Position numbers and translations under genes: made by a program. A stretch of DNA of 41,727 bases from Polyangia bacterium (GTDB lineage: Bacteria; Myxococcota_A; Polyangia; Polyangiales; Sandaracinaceae): positions 1 through 41,727 of the forward strand of contig JAUHXR010000041.1 in assembly GCA_030426845.1 (NCBI GenBank), in the 5' to 3' direction. Below, in pieces: positions 1-8,297 of the stretch (position 1 is its first letter; every line of letters begins with the position of its first letter). A model generated the notes under the pieces. That model was not told where the DNA came from and did no database searches. It worked only from the letters and a program-made list of their open reading frames with translations.

Positions 1-537
1 GAGCGCGCCCGACGGGACGCGCGGGTAGTGCACGAGCCGCAGCATGTGCGGCGCGCCGCGGGCGACGTCGTCGAGGAACGCGGGCGGCATCTCGACCACC
101 TCGCTGAGCAGGCGCATGACCGGGCCGAGGCAGCGCGCCAGCGCGACGTCGAGCGCCGCGAGGGTCGCGTCGAAGCCGGCGACATCGGGGACCGCGCGGT
201 TCGGCCCGCCGTGCGCGTGGTGCCAGAGCTCCTTGAGGTCGGGGACCCGCGCGCGGAGCGCCTGCTCGACCCCGCCCGCGATGTAGCCGACCGCGCCGTC
301 GCCCTTGGCGTGGGCGGCCTTCGTCGCGGCCGGGAGCGCGAAGAACGCGCGGAGCGCCTCGTAGCCGCGCTCGAGGAGGGCCGGGTCGACCCCGTGCTCG
401 ACGAGGACCAGGAAGCCGGTCTCGCGCAGGGCGCGCCGGGCCGCCTCGATCACGGCCGCGCGCTCGCGCTCCTCGCCGGCCTCGTAGCGCGCGAGATCGA
501 CCGCGTGGGCCGGATCGAGCCGGTACGTCTCGGGCAC
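1..537 (-). CDS. 2-oxoglutarate/Fe(II)-dependent oxygenase, isopenicillin N synthase-like (N-terminal part, cut by window edge)
   Basis: The reverse strand reads as one open frame of 179 codons from a GTG at 537 to the window edge. The product has the typical N-terminal (DIOX_N) region of isopenicillin N synthase-like oxygenases: a helix rich in Glu and Arg, then the strand-turn GFLVLVEHGVD (about residues 36-46), a 'FF.LP...K' segment and a 'DLKELWH' segment. The family couples 2-oxoglutarate or substrate oxidation to O2 activation at an Fe(II) held by HxD...H. Those ligands should lie in the missing C-terminal half, so activity cannot be judged here. The GTG start is preceded by no Shine-Dalgarno, but by TATGCT ending six bases upstream. 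It is divergent from the membrane-protein trio beginning at 579. The exact substrate is unknown. Confidence 0.82.
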   Translation of the reverse strand, partial: MPETYRLDPAHAVDLARYEAGEERERAAVIEAARRALRETGFLVLVEHGVDPALLERGYEALRAFFALPAATKAAHAKGDGAVGYIAGGVEQALRARVPDLKELWHHAHGGPNRAVPDVAGFDATLAALDVALARCLGPVMRLLSEVVEMPPAFLDDVARGAPHMLRLVHYPRVPSGAL

Positions 538-543
538 GCGCTC

Positions 544-549
544 AGCATA
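544..549 (-). promoter_or_regulatory. Putative leaderless -10 element (TATGCT)
   Basis: TATGCT on the reverse strand ends 6 nt before the GTG at 537. There is no Shine-Dalgarno. The same hexamer at the same distance precedes the ATG at 7689. Transcription would begin at or next to the start codon. Inferred from sequence only. Confidence 0.5.
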
Positions 550-578
550 ACCCGAGGCCTCATGGCAGACTCCCGCCG

Positions 579-3314
579 ATGAGCGCGGAGCCGCCCTCGC
601 GCGCTTGGCGCGCGGTCGACGTCGCGATCGGCGCGCTGGCGCTGGCGCAGGCGGCGGTCGCCGCGTGGGTCACCGCGACCCGGCTCGGGATGCGCCAGCT
701 CGACGCGCAGCTCTTCGACTACGCCTGGCAGCTCGAGCTGGCGTGGCGAGCGGCGCACGGCCAGTGGAGCGGGCTCGACTTCCAGTATCCGCGCGGGCCG
801 CTGTGGCAGCTCCTGGCGCTCGGCGCGGGGCTCCTCGAGCCGATGGCGCCGGGCCCGGCCCTCGCGATCCTCGAGCTGTCGTTCCGCGTTGCGGCGATGG
901 CTTCGGCCGCGCTGATCGCGCTCCGCTGGACCCGACCCGGCCCGCGGCGCAGCGCGCTCCTGCTCGGGCTGATCGCGCTGAGCCACGGCGCCGGGATCGC
1001 GACCGTGCGCGGGCTCCTCACCGCGCTGCTCGTGCTCCTCGCGGTGGACGCGCTCCTGAGCGCGCGGCGCGCGCGCGCGTCGATCGGGTGGGCGGCGCTC
1101 GTCTTCACCGCGGGGGCGCTCGTCTCGATCGACCGCGCGCTCCTCGGGGGCCTCTGCGTTGTCGCGGCGGCGCTCAGCGCGCTCGCGGTGGGCGGCGCGC
1201 CCCGCCGCACGGTGGCCCGCCGCGCGGTGGGTCTCCTGGCCGCCTGCGCGGGCGCGGTCGGCGCGGTCGCGCTCCTCGCCTGGGCGCTCGGCGCGAGCCC
1301 GCTCGAGTACCTCCTCGCCCAGCGCCGGTTCGCGGCCGCCTACGGCGCGAACCTCGCCACCCCGTGGCGCGAGGTGGTCGCGCCCGCCAACGTCATCGCG
1401 CTGATCCTCGCCGCGTCCGGCGTCGCGCTCGCTGGCCTCCGCCGCCCGGGCCCCGCGACCTGCTGGATCGTCGGCGCGCTGCCGGCCGCGCTGTTCGGCG
1501 TCGTGCAGTCCGACGCGGGGCACGTCTACCTCGCGGTGCTCCCGCTGGTGGTCGCGATCCTGATCACCGCGCTCGCGACGCCGCCGCCCGAAGCGCGGCT
1601 CGGACCGGTCGCGCGCGGCATGGCCGGGCTCCTCGGGGCGGTGTTCCTCCTCGGCTGGTTCGGGCTCCACCCGAAGGCGCTCGCGCTCTCGCCGCGCCCG
1701 TTCGTCGAGCTGGCTCAGCCGGCCGAGCGCGCCGGGGATCGGTTCGAGACCGACGTGCTCCACACGTTGCGCTACGCGCGGGAGCGAGCCGCGGTCGACC
1801 GCTGCCTCGGCGTTCAGCCGGGCCTCACGGTGGTGCACGCCCTCGCCGACGTCGACGGACCGACGGTCCTCGGCCTGCGCTGGAGCCGGCCGCAGCAGGC
1901 GGAGCTCGCCCGGGCGATCGAGGAGGCGCGCTGCCCCCGCTACGTCTACCGCGTGCACTCGTTCGACTGGCGGGGGAGCGGCTGGGCGTTCGGAGAGGAC
2001 TTCCTCGCGATCGCGCGGAGCTACGCGCCCGAGCGGCGGCTCGGCCCGGCGGTCTGGGCGCTCTCGCGGCGTGACGCGCCCCGCCGGTTGGAGGCGCGGG
2101 TGCTGCCCGGCGCGGGCGCGCCGCGGACGGTGATGTCCCCTGGCGCGACGCTCCACGTCGACCTCGGCGAGCCGGTCGCGTCCGAGGCGCTCGTCGAGCT
2201 CGACGCGACCCTGGACGTCTCGCCGCTCCGCGCCGCGCTCGGCGGCACGCCGCGGCTCGAGTACCGGTTCACCCGTGACGGCGCGCCGATCCACGACTGG
2301 CGGCTCGTCTTCCAGCTCGAGGTCGGCGCGCGGGGGAGGATCACGCTCGCGGCCGATCCCGACGGAGCGGAGCGGCGCTGGATCACGGGTGAGCCGAGCC
2401 GGACGCCGACCACCGCCGATGGGGTCGAGCTGCGGGCGGTGCCGCTCGGGCGGCTCAGCGATCCGGCGGCCGCGCTCACGGTGCACGGCGCCTCGGTCCG
2501 GCCTCCGCCGCCGGCCGCGCGGGACGAGTCCCCCGAGCGCTGCGACGGCGAGGTGTCGCTGAGCGCGGCGATGGCGGCCGGGGAGGGCTTCGCGCGCCAC
2601 CTGCACCCGCGCTCGACCGAGCACGTCGTGTTCGTCCAGCCGACGGCGCCGCCCGAGCCGGCGGCCGAGGTGTTCTTCCCGATCCGCCCGTGCGCGCTCT
2701 CCTGCTTCCACGCGGAGGTGGGCCTGCGCCCGGACGAGGACGGCGACGGCGCTCGCTTCGTGTTCGACGCGATCGACGCCGGCGCCCGCCCCCACCTCGG
2801 CGCGCTCCATGTCCCGTCCGGGGCGCGGGTCCCCTTCGAGCTGCCGCTCGGCGGCTTCGCAGGGCAGCGGCTCTTGCTGAGGGTGCAGGCCCACGGCGGC
2901 GACGACCCGTCGGACGAGCCCTACCTCGAGGTGCCGCGGGTGGGGCAATGCACCGCGCGCACGCACCTCGCCTACGTGCTCTCGCGCGGCTACGCGACGG
3001 TGGAGCGCGGCCGAGCCGCGGCGGTCGGCCCGGACGTCGAGGTGTCGGGCGGGGCGCGCGTCGTCTACGTGATGTACGCGCTCGAGGAGACGTGCCTCCA
3101 CCTCGGCTGGCGCGCCGAGGCGCCAGTGACGATCACCGCGCTCGCGCGGAGCGAGGGGCTCGAGCACGTGGTCGGGCGGCTCGAGGGCGCGACCGGGGAG
3201 GCCGAGGTCTCTCTTCGCGACTACGCGTGGCGGCGCGTGACCGTCGGGCTCGAGGTGGACGGCGCGGCGCGCCTCGAGCGCCCGGAGCTGCGCCGGTGCG
3301 AGGGCGCGCGGTGA
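579..3314 (+). CDS. Large GT-C-like membrane protein with extracytoplasmic C-terminal half (paralog 1)
   Basis: 911 residues, start ATG. About the first 370 residues are strongly hydrophobic, with many predicted membrane spans. The first long loop carries the pattern 'DYAWQLELAW...G....DFQYPRGPLWQLL', which resembles the first extracytoplasmic loop of GT-C-type membrane glycosyltransferase-like proteins with a conserved acidic residue. The rest (about 370-911) is soluble, beta-rich and lies outside the membrane. It holds the block 'D.DGPTVLGLRW' (about residues 425-436) and a paired-Cys segment 'PCALSC'. The next gene is a clear paralog and overlaps this one by four bases (GTGA). No catalytic function can be proven from the sequence; a role in making or modifying a cell-surface polymer is inference. 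The upstream region has CAGACT ending seven bases before the ATG and no good Shine-Dalgarno. Confidence 0.8.
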   Translation: MSAEPPSRAWRAVDVAIGALALAQAAVAAWVTATRLGMRQLDAQLFDYAWQLELAWRAAHGQWSGLDFQYPRGPLWQLLALGAGLLEPMAPGPALAILELSFRVAAMASAALIALRWTRPGPRRSALLLGLIALSHGAGIATVRGLLTALLVLLAVDALLSARRARASIGWAALVFTAGALVSIDRALLGGLCVVAAALSALAVGGAPRRTVARRAVGLLAACAGAVGAVALLAWALGASPLEYLLAQRRFAAAYGANLATPWREVVAPANVIALILAASGVALAGLRRPGPATCWIVGALPAALFGVVQSDAGHVYLAVLPLVVAILITALATPPPEARLGPVARGMAGLLGAVFLLGWFGLHPKALALSPRPFVELAQPAERAGDRFETDVLHTLRYARERAAVDRCLGVQPGLTVVHALADVDGPTVLGLRWSRPQQAELARAIEEARCPRYVYRVHSFDWRGSGWAFGEDFLAIARSYAPERRLGPAVWALSRRDAPRRLEARVLPGAGAPRTVMSPGATLHVDLGEPVASEALVELDATLDVSPLRAALGGTPRLEYRFTRDGAPIHDWRLVFQLEVGARGRITLAADPDGAERRWITGEPSRTPTTADGVELRAVPLGRLSDPAAALTVHGASVRPPPPAARDESPERCDGEVSLSAAMAAGEGFARHLHPRSTEHVVFVQPTAPPEPAAEVFFPIRPCALSCFHAEVGLRPDEDGDGARFVFDAIDAGARPHLGALHVPSGARVPFELPLGGFAGQRLLLRVQAHGGDDPSDEPYLEVPRVGQCTARTHLAYVLSRGYATVERGRAAAVGPDVEVSGGARVVYVMYALEETCLHLGWRAEAPVTITALARSEGLEHVVGRLEGATGEAEVSLRDYAWRRVTVGLEVDGAARLERPELRRCEGAR

Positions 3315-6136
3315 GCCGCCGGGACGCGCCGAGCCTCGCGGTCCTCGCGGGCCTCGGGCTGCTCGTGGTCGCGAGCGCGCTCGACTGGGCCGCGCACCTC
3401 GGGTGGCGCGAGCTGACGCTGCGGCCCCACGACTACGCGTGGGAGCTGCAGCTCGCGTGGCTCGCGGCGCGCGGCCGCGTCGCCCAGGTCGACTTCGCGT
3501 ACGCGGTCGGCCCGCTGCATCAGCTCCTCGCCGCGCTCGGGGCGGGCCTCTCTCACGAGCCGGCGCGGATCGTCGGCGGCATGCACCTCGCGTTTCCGCT
3601 CGCGTCCCTCGCGGTCTGCGTCGGGCTCTCGCGCGCGCTGACCGACCCGGACGACCCCGCGCTCGCCTGGCGGCGGGTCGGGCTGCTCCTCGGCCTGGCG
3701 CTCTTCGCGCTGCACGACGACGTGCGCTCGCTCCGCGGGCTCGCCAACGCGATCGTGATCTTCGCCTACCGACCGGGCCGGATCGCCGAGGACGTGTGGC
3801 CGGGCCCCGACCGCGCCGGCGCGCTGCGGGTCGGCGGGGCCCTCGCCCTCGCGGCCGCGCTCTCGGTCGACACGCTCCTGCTCGGCCTCGGCTCGATCGG
3901 GTTGATGGCCGTCTACGAGGTCGGGGTCCGCGGGCGCCTCGGGCTGGTCCCGGCCGCGCGGCGGCTCGGCGGCGCCCTCGGGGTCCTGCTCGCCGCGCTC
4001 GCGCTCTGGGCCGCGGTCGTGACGCTCCGCGGCGGCTCGCCCGTCGAGCTGCTCGACCAGACCGCGGCCATCCTCCGCGCTTACCCCGTAGCGATGTCGC
4101 TCGGCGCAGGCCGGGTGCCCGTCGCCTCGATCCTTCTCCTGCTCGCGCTGGCCGCGCTGCCGCTCGCGTGGATCGGTCGGCTCGAGGTCCCGCGCTACAC
4201 CGCCGGCGTCTGGATCGTCGGGGCCCTCGCGGTGACCGCGCGCGCCCTCTACCGGACCGACCCGGAGCACGTCTACGGCGCGCTCGTCCCGCTCGCGGCC
4301 GTCCTCGTCGCGCTCGCGGTGCGGCGGAGGACCGACGGCGGCACACGGTTCGTGGCGTCGTCGCTCGCGGTGCTGCTGCTGCTCGCGAGCGTCTTCCCCA
4401 TGTCGCGCCGGACAGCGTGGCGCCCCGGCGCGCTCGTCGAGGCGGTCCGCGCGCTCGGCGGCGAGGCGCGACCCGCGCCCGTCGCGACCGATCTCGCGCG
4501 CGCGACGGCCGCCCTGAGGGACGCGCCCGCGGGCTGCGGCGGGGTCACCCTCGGGCTCGGCGTGGCCCACGTGGCCGCGGATCGTGACGGCCCCACCGTG
4601 CTGCAGCTCCCGTGGACCGACGCGCTCCGGCGTGACCTCGCGGCGCGGATCGAGGGGTCAGCCTGCCCGACGATGGTCACCGGGCTCTTCACCTTCGACG
4701 CCCCCTACGCGCAGGCGGGCTGGACCTTCGGGCCCGATCTGCTCGCGCGCGCCGCCCTCTACGCGCCCGCGCGTCGCCTCGGCCCCGCGCTCTTCGAGGC
4801 GCGCCTGCGCGACGAGCCCGCGCGCTCCGTAGCCCGCGCGATCGAGGTCGACGGGGTGCCGCTCGATCGCGAGGTGCAGACGCCCGCCTCGGTCACGCTC
4901 CGCTTCCCGACGCCGATCGCGGCCGACCACCTCCTGCGCCTGCGATACCGGGTCGAGCCGGATCGCGGCGCGCTCTGGGGCGCCCCCGTCTACCTCACGG
5001 CGCGCGCCCTCGCGGGGCCCGACGCGCTGCGCGACGCGACGCTGGTGGGGGGGCTCGAGGAGGGGGTCGACGCGACCGCCGTCGTGCCGCTCGACGCGGA
5101 GCACGCCGAGTGGCGCTGGATCGCGGGGTGGGACGGCGAGGCGCCGCGCGCCGACCGGATCGAGCTGCGGGTCGAGAGCCTCGGCGCGCGCCCGACCCGC
5201 GCGCGCTTCCGGGTGGACGCGGTCGAGGTCCTCGCGCCGCCGCCCGCGGAGCGCCGGCCTGCGCCGGTCTGCCAGGGATCGTCCGCGCTCCTCGCGCGGC
5301 CCCGCTGGACCCGCATGGCCGCCCCCCGGATCGGCGGCGACCCCGATGACGAGACCCTCACGCTCCAGGCCAACCGCGCGGGCGAGCCGCACGCGGAGAC
5401 GTTCGTCGAGGTCACCCCCTGCGCGGACGCGTGCCTCGTGGGCGAGGTCGGGCTCGCGGAGGGCGCGACGACCGCCCGCCTCGAGGTCCACGCGATCGAC
5501 GGGCCGGTGCGCGCGCTGCTCTTTGCGCGCGACGTCGCGCCCGGGTTCCGGACCCCGTTCGAGGTGCCGCTCGCGCCGCACGCGGGGCGCCGCATCCTCC
5601 TGCGGTTCGGCGCGCCTCCGCCCGCCGAGGGGGCGGGCGGAGCGCTGCGCGTTCGTCGGCCGCGCGTCGCGCCGTGCGCCTCCCGCGAGAGCCTCGTCCA
5701 TGCGCTCCATCAGGGGCGCTTCGAGGCGGTGCGAGGCGACCCACGGGTGGAGGGCGATCGGCTGGCGCTCCCGGTGCCGCCGTGGGGGAGCGCGCCGGCC
5801 GAGGTGCGGCTGCCGGTGCCCGCGCGGGCGCTCGATGAGCACGCCTGCCTCGCGTTCGACGCCTCGGGCGAGGCGCTCGACGGGACCGCGGTGCTCCACG
5901 TCGAGGCGCTCCGTCGCGGGCGCGCCGAGCCGATCGCCCGCGTCGAGCTCCGGCCCGGCGAGGCGCGGCGGGTAGCCGACGTCCCGCTCGCGGCGTGGGC
6001 GGGCGAGGATCGGACGCTGGTGGTGTCGGTCCACGCGAGCGAGGCCGCGTCGGGGGGCGCGCTGTACGTCCTGCGCCCGCGGGTGCACGGTTGCGGCGAC
6101 GGCGCCCCGTGGGCGTTCGGAGGGGAGGGCGGGTGA
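3311..6136 (+). CDS. Large GT-C-like membrane protein with extracytoplasmic C-terminal half (paralog 2)
   Basis: 941 residues from the GTG at 3311, which overlaps the upstream stop (GTGA). This start is preferred because it gives a membrane-inserting N-terminus directly. The frame stays open upstream, but that part is antisense-like Arg/Gly/Ala-rich shadow sequence. The layout matches the upstream gene: 'HDYAWELQLAWLAARG...DFAYAVGPLHQLL' near residues 40-80, a multi-span region to about residue 370, then a beta-rich exterior half with 'DRDGPTVLQLPW' and 'PCADACL'. These matches show tandem duplication followed by strong divergence. The stop overlaps the start of the methyltransferase by four bases. 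Coupled translation suggests the three products act together; what they synthesise or modify is unknown. Confidence 0.8.
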   Translation: MSRRDAPSLAVLAGLGLLVVASALDWAAHLGWRELTLRPHDYAWELQLAWLAARGRVAQVDFAYAVGPLHQLLAALGAGLSHEPARIVGGMHLAFPLASLAVCVGLSRALTDPDDPALAWRRVGLLLGLALFALHDDVRSLRGLANAIVIFAYRPGRIAEDVWPGPDRAGALRVGGALALAAALSVDTLLLGLGSIGLMAVYEVGVRGRLGLVPAARRLGGALGVLLAALALWAAVVTLRGGSPVELLDQTAAILRAYPVAMSLGAGRVPVASILLLLALAALPLAWIGRLEVPRYTAGVWIVGALAVTARALYRTDPEHVYGALVPLAAVLVALAVRRRTDGGTRFVASSLAVLLLLASVFPMSRRTAWRPGALVEAVRALGGEARPAPVATDLARATAALRDAPAGCGGVTLGLGVAHVAADRDGPTVLQLPWTDALRRDLAARIEGSACPTMVTGLFTFDAPYAQAGWTFGPDLLARAALYAPARRLGPALFEARLRDEPARSVARAIEVDGVPLDREVQTPASVTLRFPTPIAADHLLRLRYRVEPDRGALWGAPVYLTARALAGPDALRDATLVGGLEEGVDATAVVPLDAEHAEWRWIAGWDGEAPRADRIELRVESLGARPTRARFRVDAVEVLAPPPAERRPAPVCQGSSALLARPRWTRMAAPRIGGDPDDETLTLQANRAGEPHAETFVEVTPCADACLVGEVGLAEGATTARLEVHAIDGPVRALLFARDVAPGFRTPFEVPLAPHAGRRILLRFGAPPPAEGAGGALRVRRPRVAPCASRESLVHALHQGRFEAVRGDPRVEGDRLALPVPPWGSAPAEVRLPVPARALDEHACLAFDASGEALDGTAVLHVEALRRGRAEPIARVELRPGEARRVADVPLAAWAGEDRTLVVSVHASEAASGGALYVLRPRVHGCGDGAPWAFGGEGG

Positions 6137-6756
6137 GCCTGGGCGAGTGGCTGATGCGGCGGGTCTACCGTCGTGCCGGGGGAGACCCGAGGCGCGTCGT
6201 GTGGGACGACCCGGCGCCCTCGTCGCTGCTCGTCGACGCGGTCGAGGCGGTCGAGGCGAGGGCGCCGGGGGGGCGCGCGCTCGACCTCGGGTGCGGCGCG
6301 GGCGGCGTCGCGGTGTGGATGGCCCAGCGCGGGCTCGACGTGGCCGCGGTGGATCTGTTCGAGGACGCGATCGCGATGGGCCGCGCCCGGGCCGCGCGCG
6401 CCGGGGTGGCGGTCGAGTGGATCGTCGGTGACGCCCTCGGCCCCGCGCCGCCGGGCCCCTTCGCGCTGGTGCACGACCGCGGCTGCCTGCACTCGCTCGT
6501 GCGCGGGGACGCCGCGCGCTACCGGGCGCGCCTCCTCGCGGCGCTGGCCCCCGGGGGCGCCTTCGTGCTCGAGCACTGGCTGCTCGCGTCGTGGCGCGAT
6601 CACCGGCCGATCGGCCCGACCCGCCGCCGCCGCGACGCGCTCCTCCGTCTGTTCGCGCCCGAGCTGCGGCTGGTCGACGAGCGGACCGAGCGGGTCTGGG
6701 CGCGGCCGCCGCACGGGCCGCGCCTGACGATCGGCCGCTTTCGGTTCGTCCGCTGA
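6133..6756 (+). CDS. Class I SAM-dependent methyltransferase
   Basis: 207 residues, GTG start overlapping the previous stop (GTGA). Motif I 'ALDLGCGAGG' at residues 49-58 binds S-adenosylmethionine. The acidic residue ending strand 2 is in 'AAVDLFEDAI' (D74), and motif 'VGDAL' at about 98-102 contacts the adenine. The post-motif 'DRGCLH' (115-120) is typical of the thiopurine/tellurite-type (TPMT/TehB-like) branch of small methyltransferases. The Rossmann core is complete and ends in a short strand-rich C-terminus. The substrate is not identifiable. Its place as third gene in an overlapping unit with two membrane proteins suggests, by inference only, modification of something those proteins make. 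It converges on the glutathione transferase gene nine bases downstream. Confidence 0.9.
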   Translation: MSLGEWLMRRVYRRAGGDPRRVVWDDPAPSSLLVDAVEAVEARAPGGRALDLGCGAGGVAVWMAQRGLDVAAVDLFEDAIAMGRARAARAGVAVEWIVGDALGPAPPGPFALVHDRGCLHSLVRGDAARYRARLLAALAPGGAFVLEHWLLASWRDHRPIGPTRRRRDALLRLFAPELRLVDERTERVWARPPHGPRLTIGRFRFVR

Positions 6757-6765
6757 CGGGACCGC

Positions 6766-7614
6766 TCAGCCGTCGACCAGCGCGTCGAGGTCGCTCGCAG
6801 CGTGGCGCTCCTTGAGCTGCTTCTGCCCCCACACCTTGTTGACCAGCCGACCGCGCTGCGCCGCCGGCCGCGCCGCGATCGCGTCCGTCCAGCGGATCAC
6901 GTTCTCGTACTCGTGGACCGAGAGGAACTCGGCCGCGTCGTAGACGAGCCCCTTCACCAGCGCGCCGTACCAGGGCCACACGGCGATGTCGGCGATCGAG
7001 TACTCGCTGCCCGCGAGGTAGGGCTGCTCGGCGAGCCTTCGATCGAGCACGTCGAGCTGACGCTTGGTCTCCATCGCGAAGCGGTCGATGGGGTACTCGA
7101 GCCGGGTGGGGGCGTAGCGGTAGAAGTGGCCGAAGCCGCCCCCGAGGTAGGGCGCGCTGCCCATCTGCCAGAACAGCCAGCTCAGCGCCTCGGTGCGCTC
7201 GGCCGGCGCCTCGGGCAGGAACGCGCCGAACTTCTCCGCCAGGTAGAGCAGGATCGAGCCGGACTCGAACACCCGCTGCGGCGGCGACGCGCTCCGATCG
7301 AGGAGCGCGGGGATCTTGGAGTTCGGGTTGATCGCGACGAAGCCGCTCCCGAATTGGTCGCCCCGGTTGATGTCGATCAGCCAGGCGTCGTACTCCGCGC
7401 CGGCGTGGCCCGCGGCGAGCAGCTCCTCGAGCATGACCGTGACCTTCACGCCGTTGGGGGTGGCGAGGGAGTAGAGCTGCAGCGGGTGCTCGCCGACCGG
7501 CAGCTCCGCGTCGTGGGTGGGCCCCGCGATCGGCCGGTTGATGCTCGCGAAGCGGCCGCCGCTCTCTTTGTTCCAGGTCCAGACCGCCGGGGGGGTGTAC
7601 TCGTCGCTCGCCAT
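6766..7614 (-). CDS. yghU: Glutathione S-transferase / disulfide-bond oxidoreductase, YghU type
   Basis: 282 residues, close to the 288 of E. coli YghU. The thioredoxin-like N-terminal domain carries 'TPNG' (52-55), 'NPNSKIPAL' (about 97-105) and 'ESGSILLYLAEK' (117-128), the glutathione-binding blocks of the Nu-class/YghU family. The helical C-terminal domain follows, with 'YSIADIAVWPW'. Family members bind two glutathiones and reduce disulfides or organic hydroperoxides in the cytoplasm. The start is the ATG at 7614 because GAGGAG sits a few bases upstream; an in-frame ATG at 7640 would place this ribosome site inside the coding region. The gene is a single unit flanked by convergent and divergent neighbours. 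Confidence 0.93.
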   Translation of the reverse strand: MASDEYTPPAVWTWNKESGGRFASINRPIAGPTHDAELPVGEHPLQLYSLATPNGVKVTVMLEELLAAGHAGAEYDAWLIDINRGDQFGSGFVAINPNSKIPALLDRSASPPQRVFESGSILLYLAEKFGAFLPEAPAERTEALSWLFWQMGSAPYLGGGFGHFYRYAPTRLEYPIDRFAMETKRQLDVLDRRLAEQPYLAGSEYSIADIAVWPWYGALVKGLVYDAAEFLSVHEYENVIRWTDAIAARPAAQRGRLVNKVWGQKQLKERHAASDLDALVDG

Positions 7615-7676
7615 GGGTCGCTCCTCGGGACGGTTCATGGGGCGCGCGGCGCGGTCGGTAAAGCCGCTTCGTGCGG

Positions 7677-7682
7677 TATGCT
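7677..7682 (+). promoter_or_regulatory. Putative leaderless -10 element (TATGCT)
   Basis: TATGCT ends 6 nt before the ATG at 7689. There is no Shine-Dalgarno. Hexamer and spacing are identical to those upstream of the gene starting at 537 on the other strand. Inferred. Confidence 0.5.
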
Positions 7683-7688
7683 CTGCGC

Positions 7689-8204
7689 ATGCACGGATTC
7701 GTCGAGCCTTGCTCCCAGTGCGCGCGCTTCGTGCGCGTGGAGGACCCCACCTGCCCGTTCTGCGGCGCGGCCCACGCGCCGTCGGGCCAGGAGCCGCCGC
7801 GGAGCAGCCTCCGATCGCGCCTCGCGGCGGTCGCCGGCGCGGCTCTGTTGGTGAGCGCCTGCAACGGCGCGGGCGCGGGCGACGAGGGGACCGGCGGCGG
7901 GGACACCGGCGCGGGCGACGGCACCGGCGGCGGCGAGGTCGTCGAGTCCGACGGCGCTGGGGATGGCGCAGGGGATGGCGCAGGGGACGGCACTGGGGAC
8001 GGCACTGGGGACGGCACTGGGGACGGCACTGGGGACGGCAACCCCGACGGGGAGGTCGTCGAGGGCGGCGGGCTCCCCCCCGACCTCGAGCAGAGCTGCG
8101 CGGGCCGGTGCGGCAGCCACCACCATCCGGCCTGCATGGACGATCCGGTCGATCCGTGCCCGGCGCCGCCCTACGGCACCCCGCCGATCGACGACCTCGT
8201 CTGA
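7689..8204 (+). CDS. Small zinc-ribbon lipoprotein-like protein with Gly-Asp repeats
   Basis: 171 residues. An N-terminal zinc-ribbon-like knuckle has Cys pairs at 8/11 and 22/25 (CSQC and CPFC). An Arg-containing stretch follows, then a hydrophobic segment (about 45-57) ending in a lipobox-like 'VSAC' with Cys58. After this comes a Gly/Asp/Thr-rich region encoded by 12-bp tandem repeats (GDGA/GDGT units). The C-terminus is Cys/His/Pro-rich ('CAGRCGSHHHP...', about 131-160). The family is not named. The arrangement predicts a cytoplasmic metal-binding tip and a periplasmic or surface tail, or alternatively a lipoprotein with an unusually long n-region. The ATG at 7689 is preferred over the GTG at 7671 because the putative -10 would overlap the longer reading frame. 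It is divergent from the YghU-type gene. Confidence 0.72.
   Translation: MHGFVEPCSQCARFVRVEDPTCPFCGAAHAPSGQEPPRSSLRSRLAAVAGAALLVSACNGAGAGDEGTGGGDTGAGDGTGGGEVVESDGAGDGAGDGAGDGTGDGTGDGTGDGTGDGNPDGEVVEGGGLPPDLEQSCAGRCGSHHHPACMDDPVDPCPAPPYGTPPIDDLV
7958..8040 (+). repeat. 12-bp in-frame tandem repeat (about 7 units)
   Basis: Units of the form GGGGAYGGCRMW repeat head to tail: two 'ggggatggcgca' copies, then four 'ggggacggcact' copies and a degenerate last one. Each unit encodes Gly-Asp-Gly-Ala/Thr in the zinc-ribbon protein. The near-identity of the last units at DNA level suggests recent slippage. Confidence 0.85.
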
Positions 8205-8297
8205 ACCACGCCCGGCTCACTCGTTCGGGGGATGGACGCGACGGGGGCTCGTCGCGCGCACGCGGATTTGCGACCATCCCGGCCGAGGAGGGCGTCG

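Noticed and set aside
450-4346. Very long open frame on the reverse strand across the membrane-protein trio
   Set aside because: It is Arg/Ala/Gly/Pro-rich without any domain, lies antisense to genes with clear membrane spans, and is expected by chance at this GC content.
7958-8040. CRISPR-like short repeats
   Set aside because: Units are 12 bp, contiguous without spacers, and in frame within a protein.
4658-8137. Long reverse frame spanning the methyltransferase and GST region
   Set aside because: Composition is antisense-like. Genuine YghU-type motifs are in a different reverse-strand frame.
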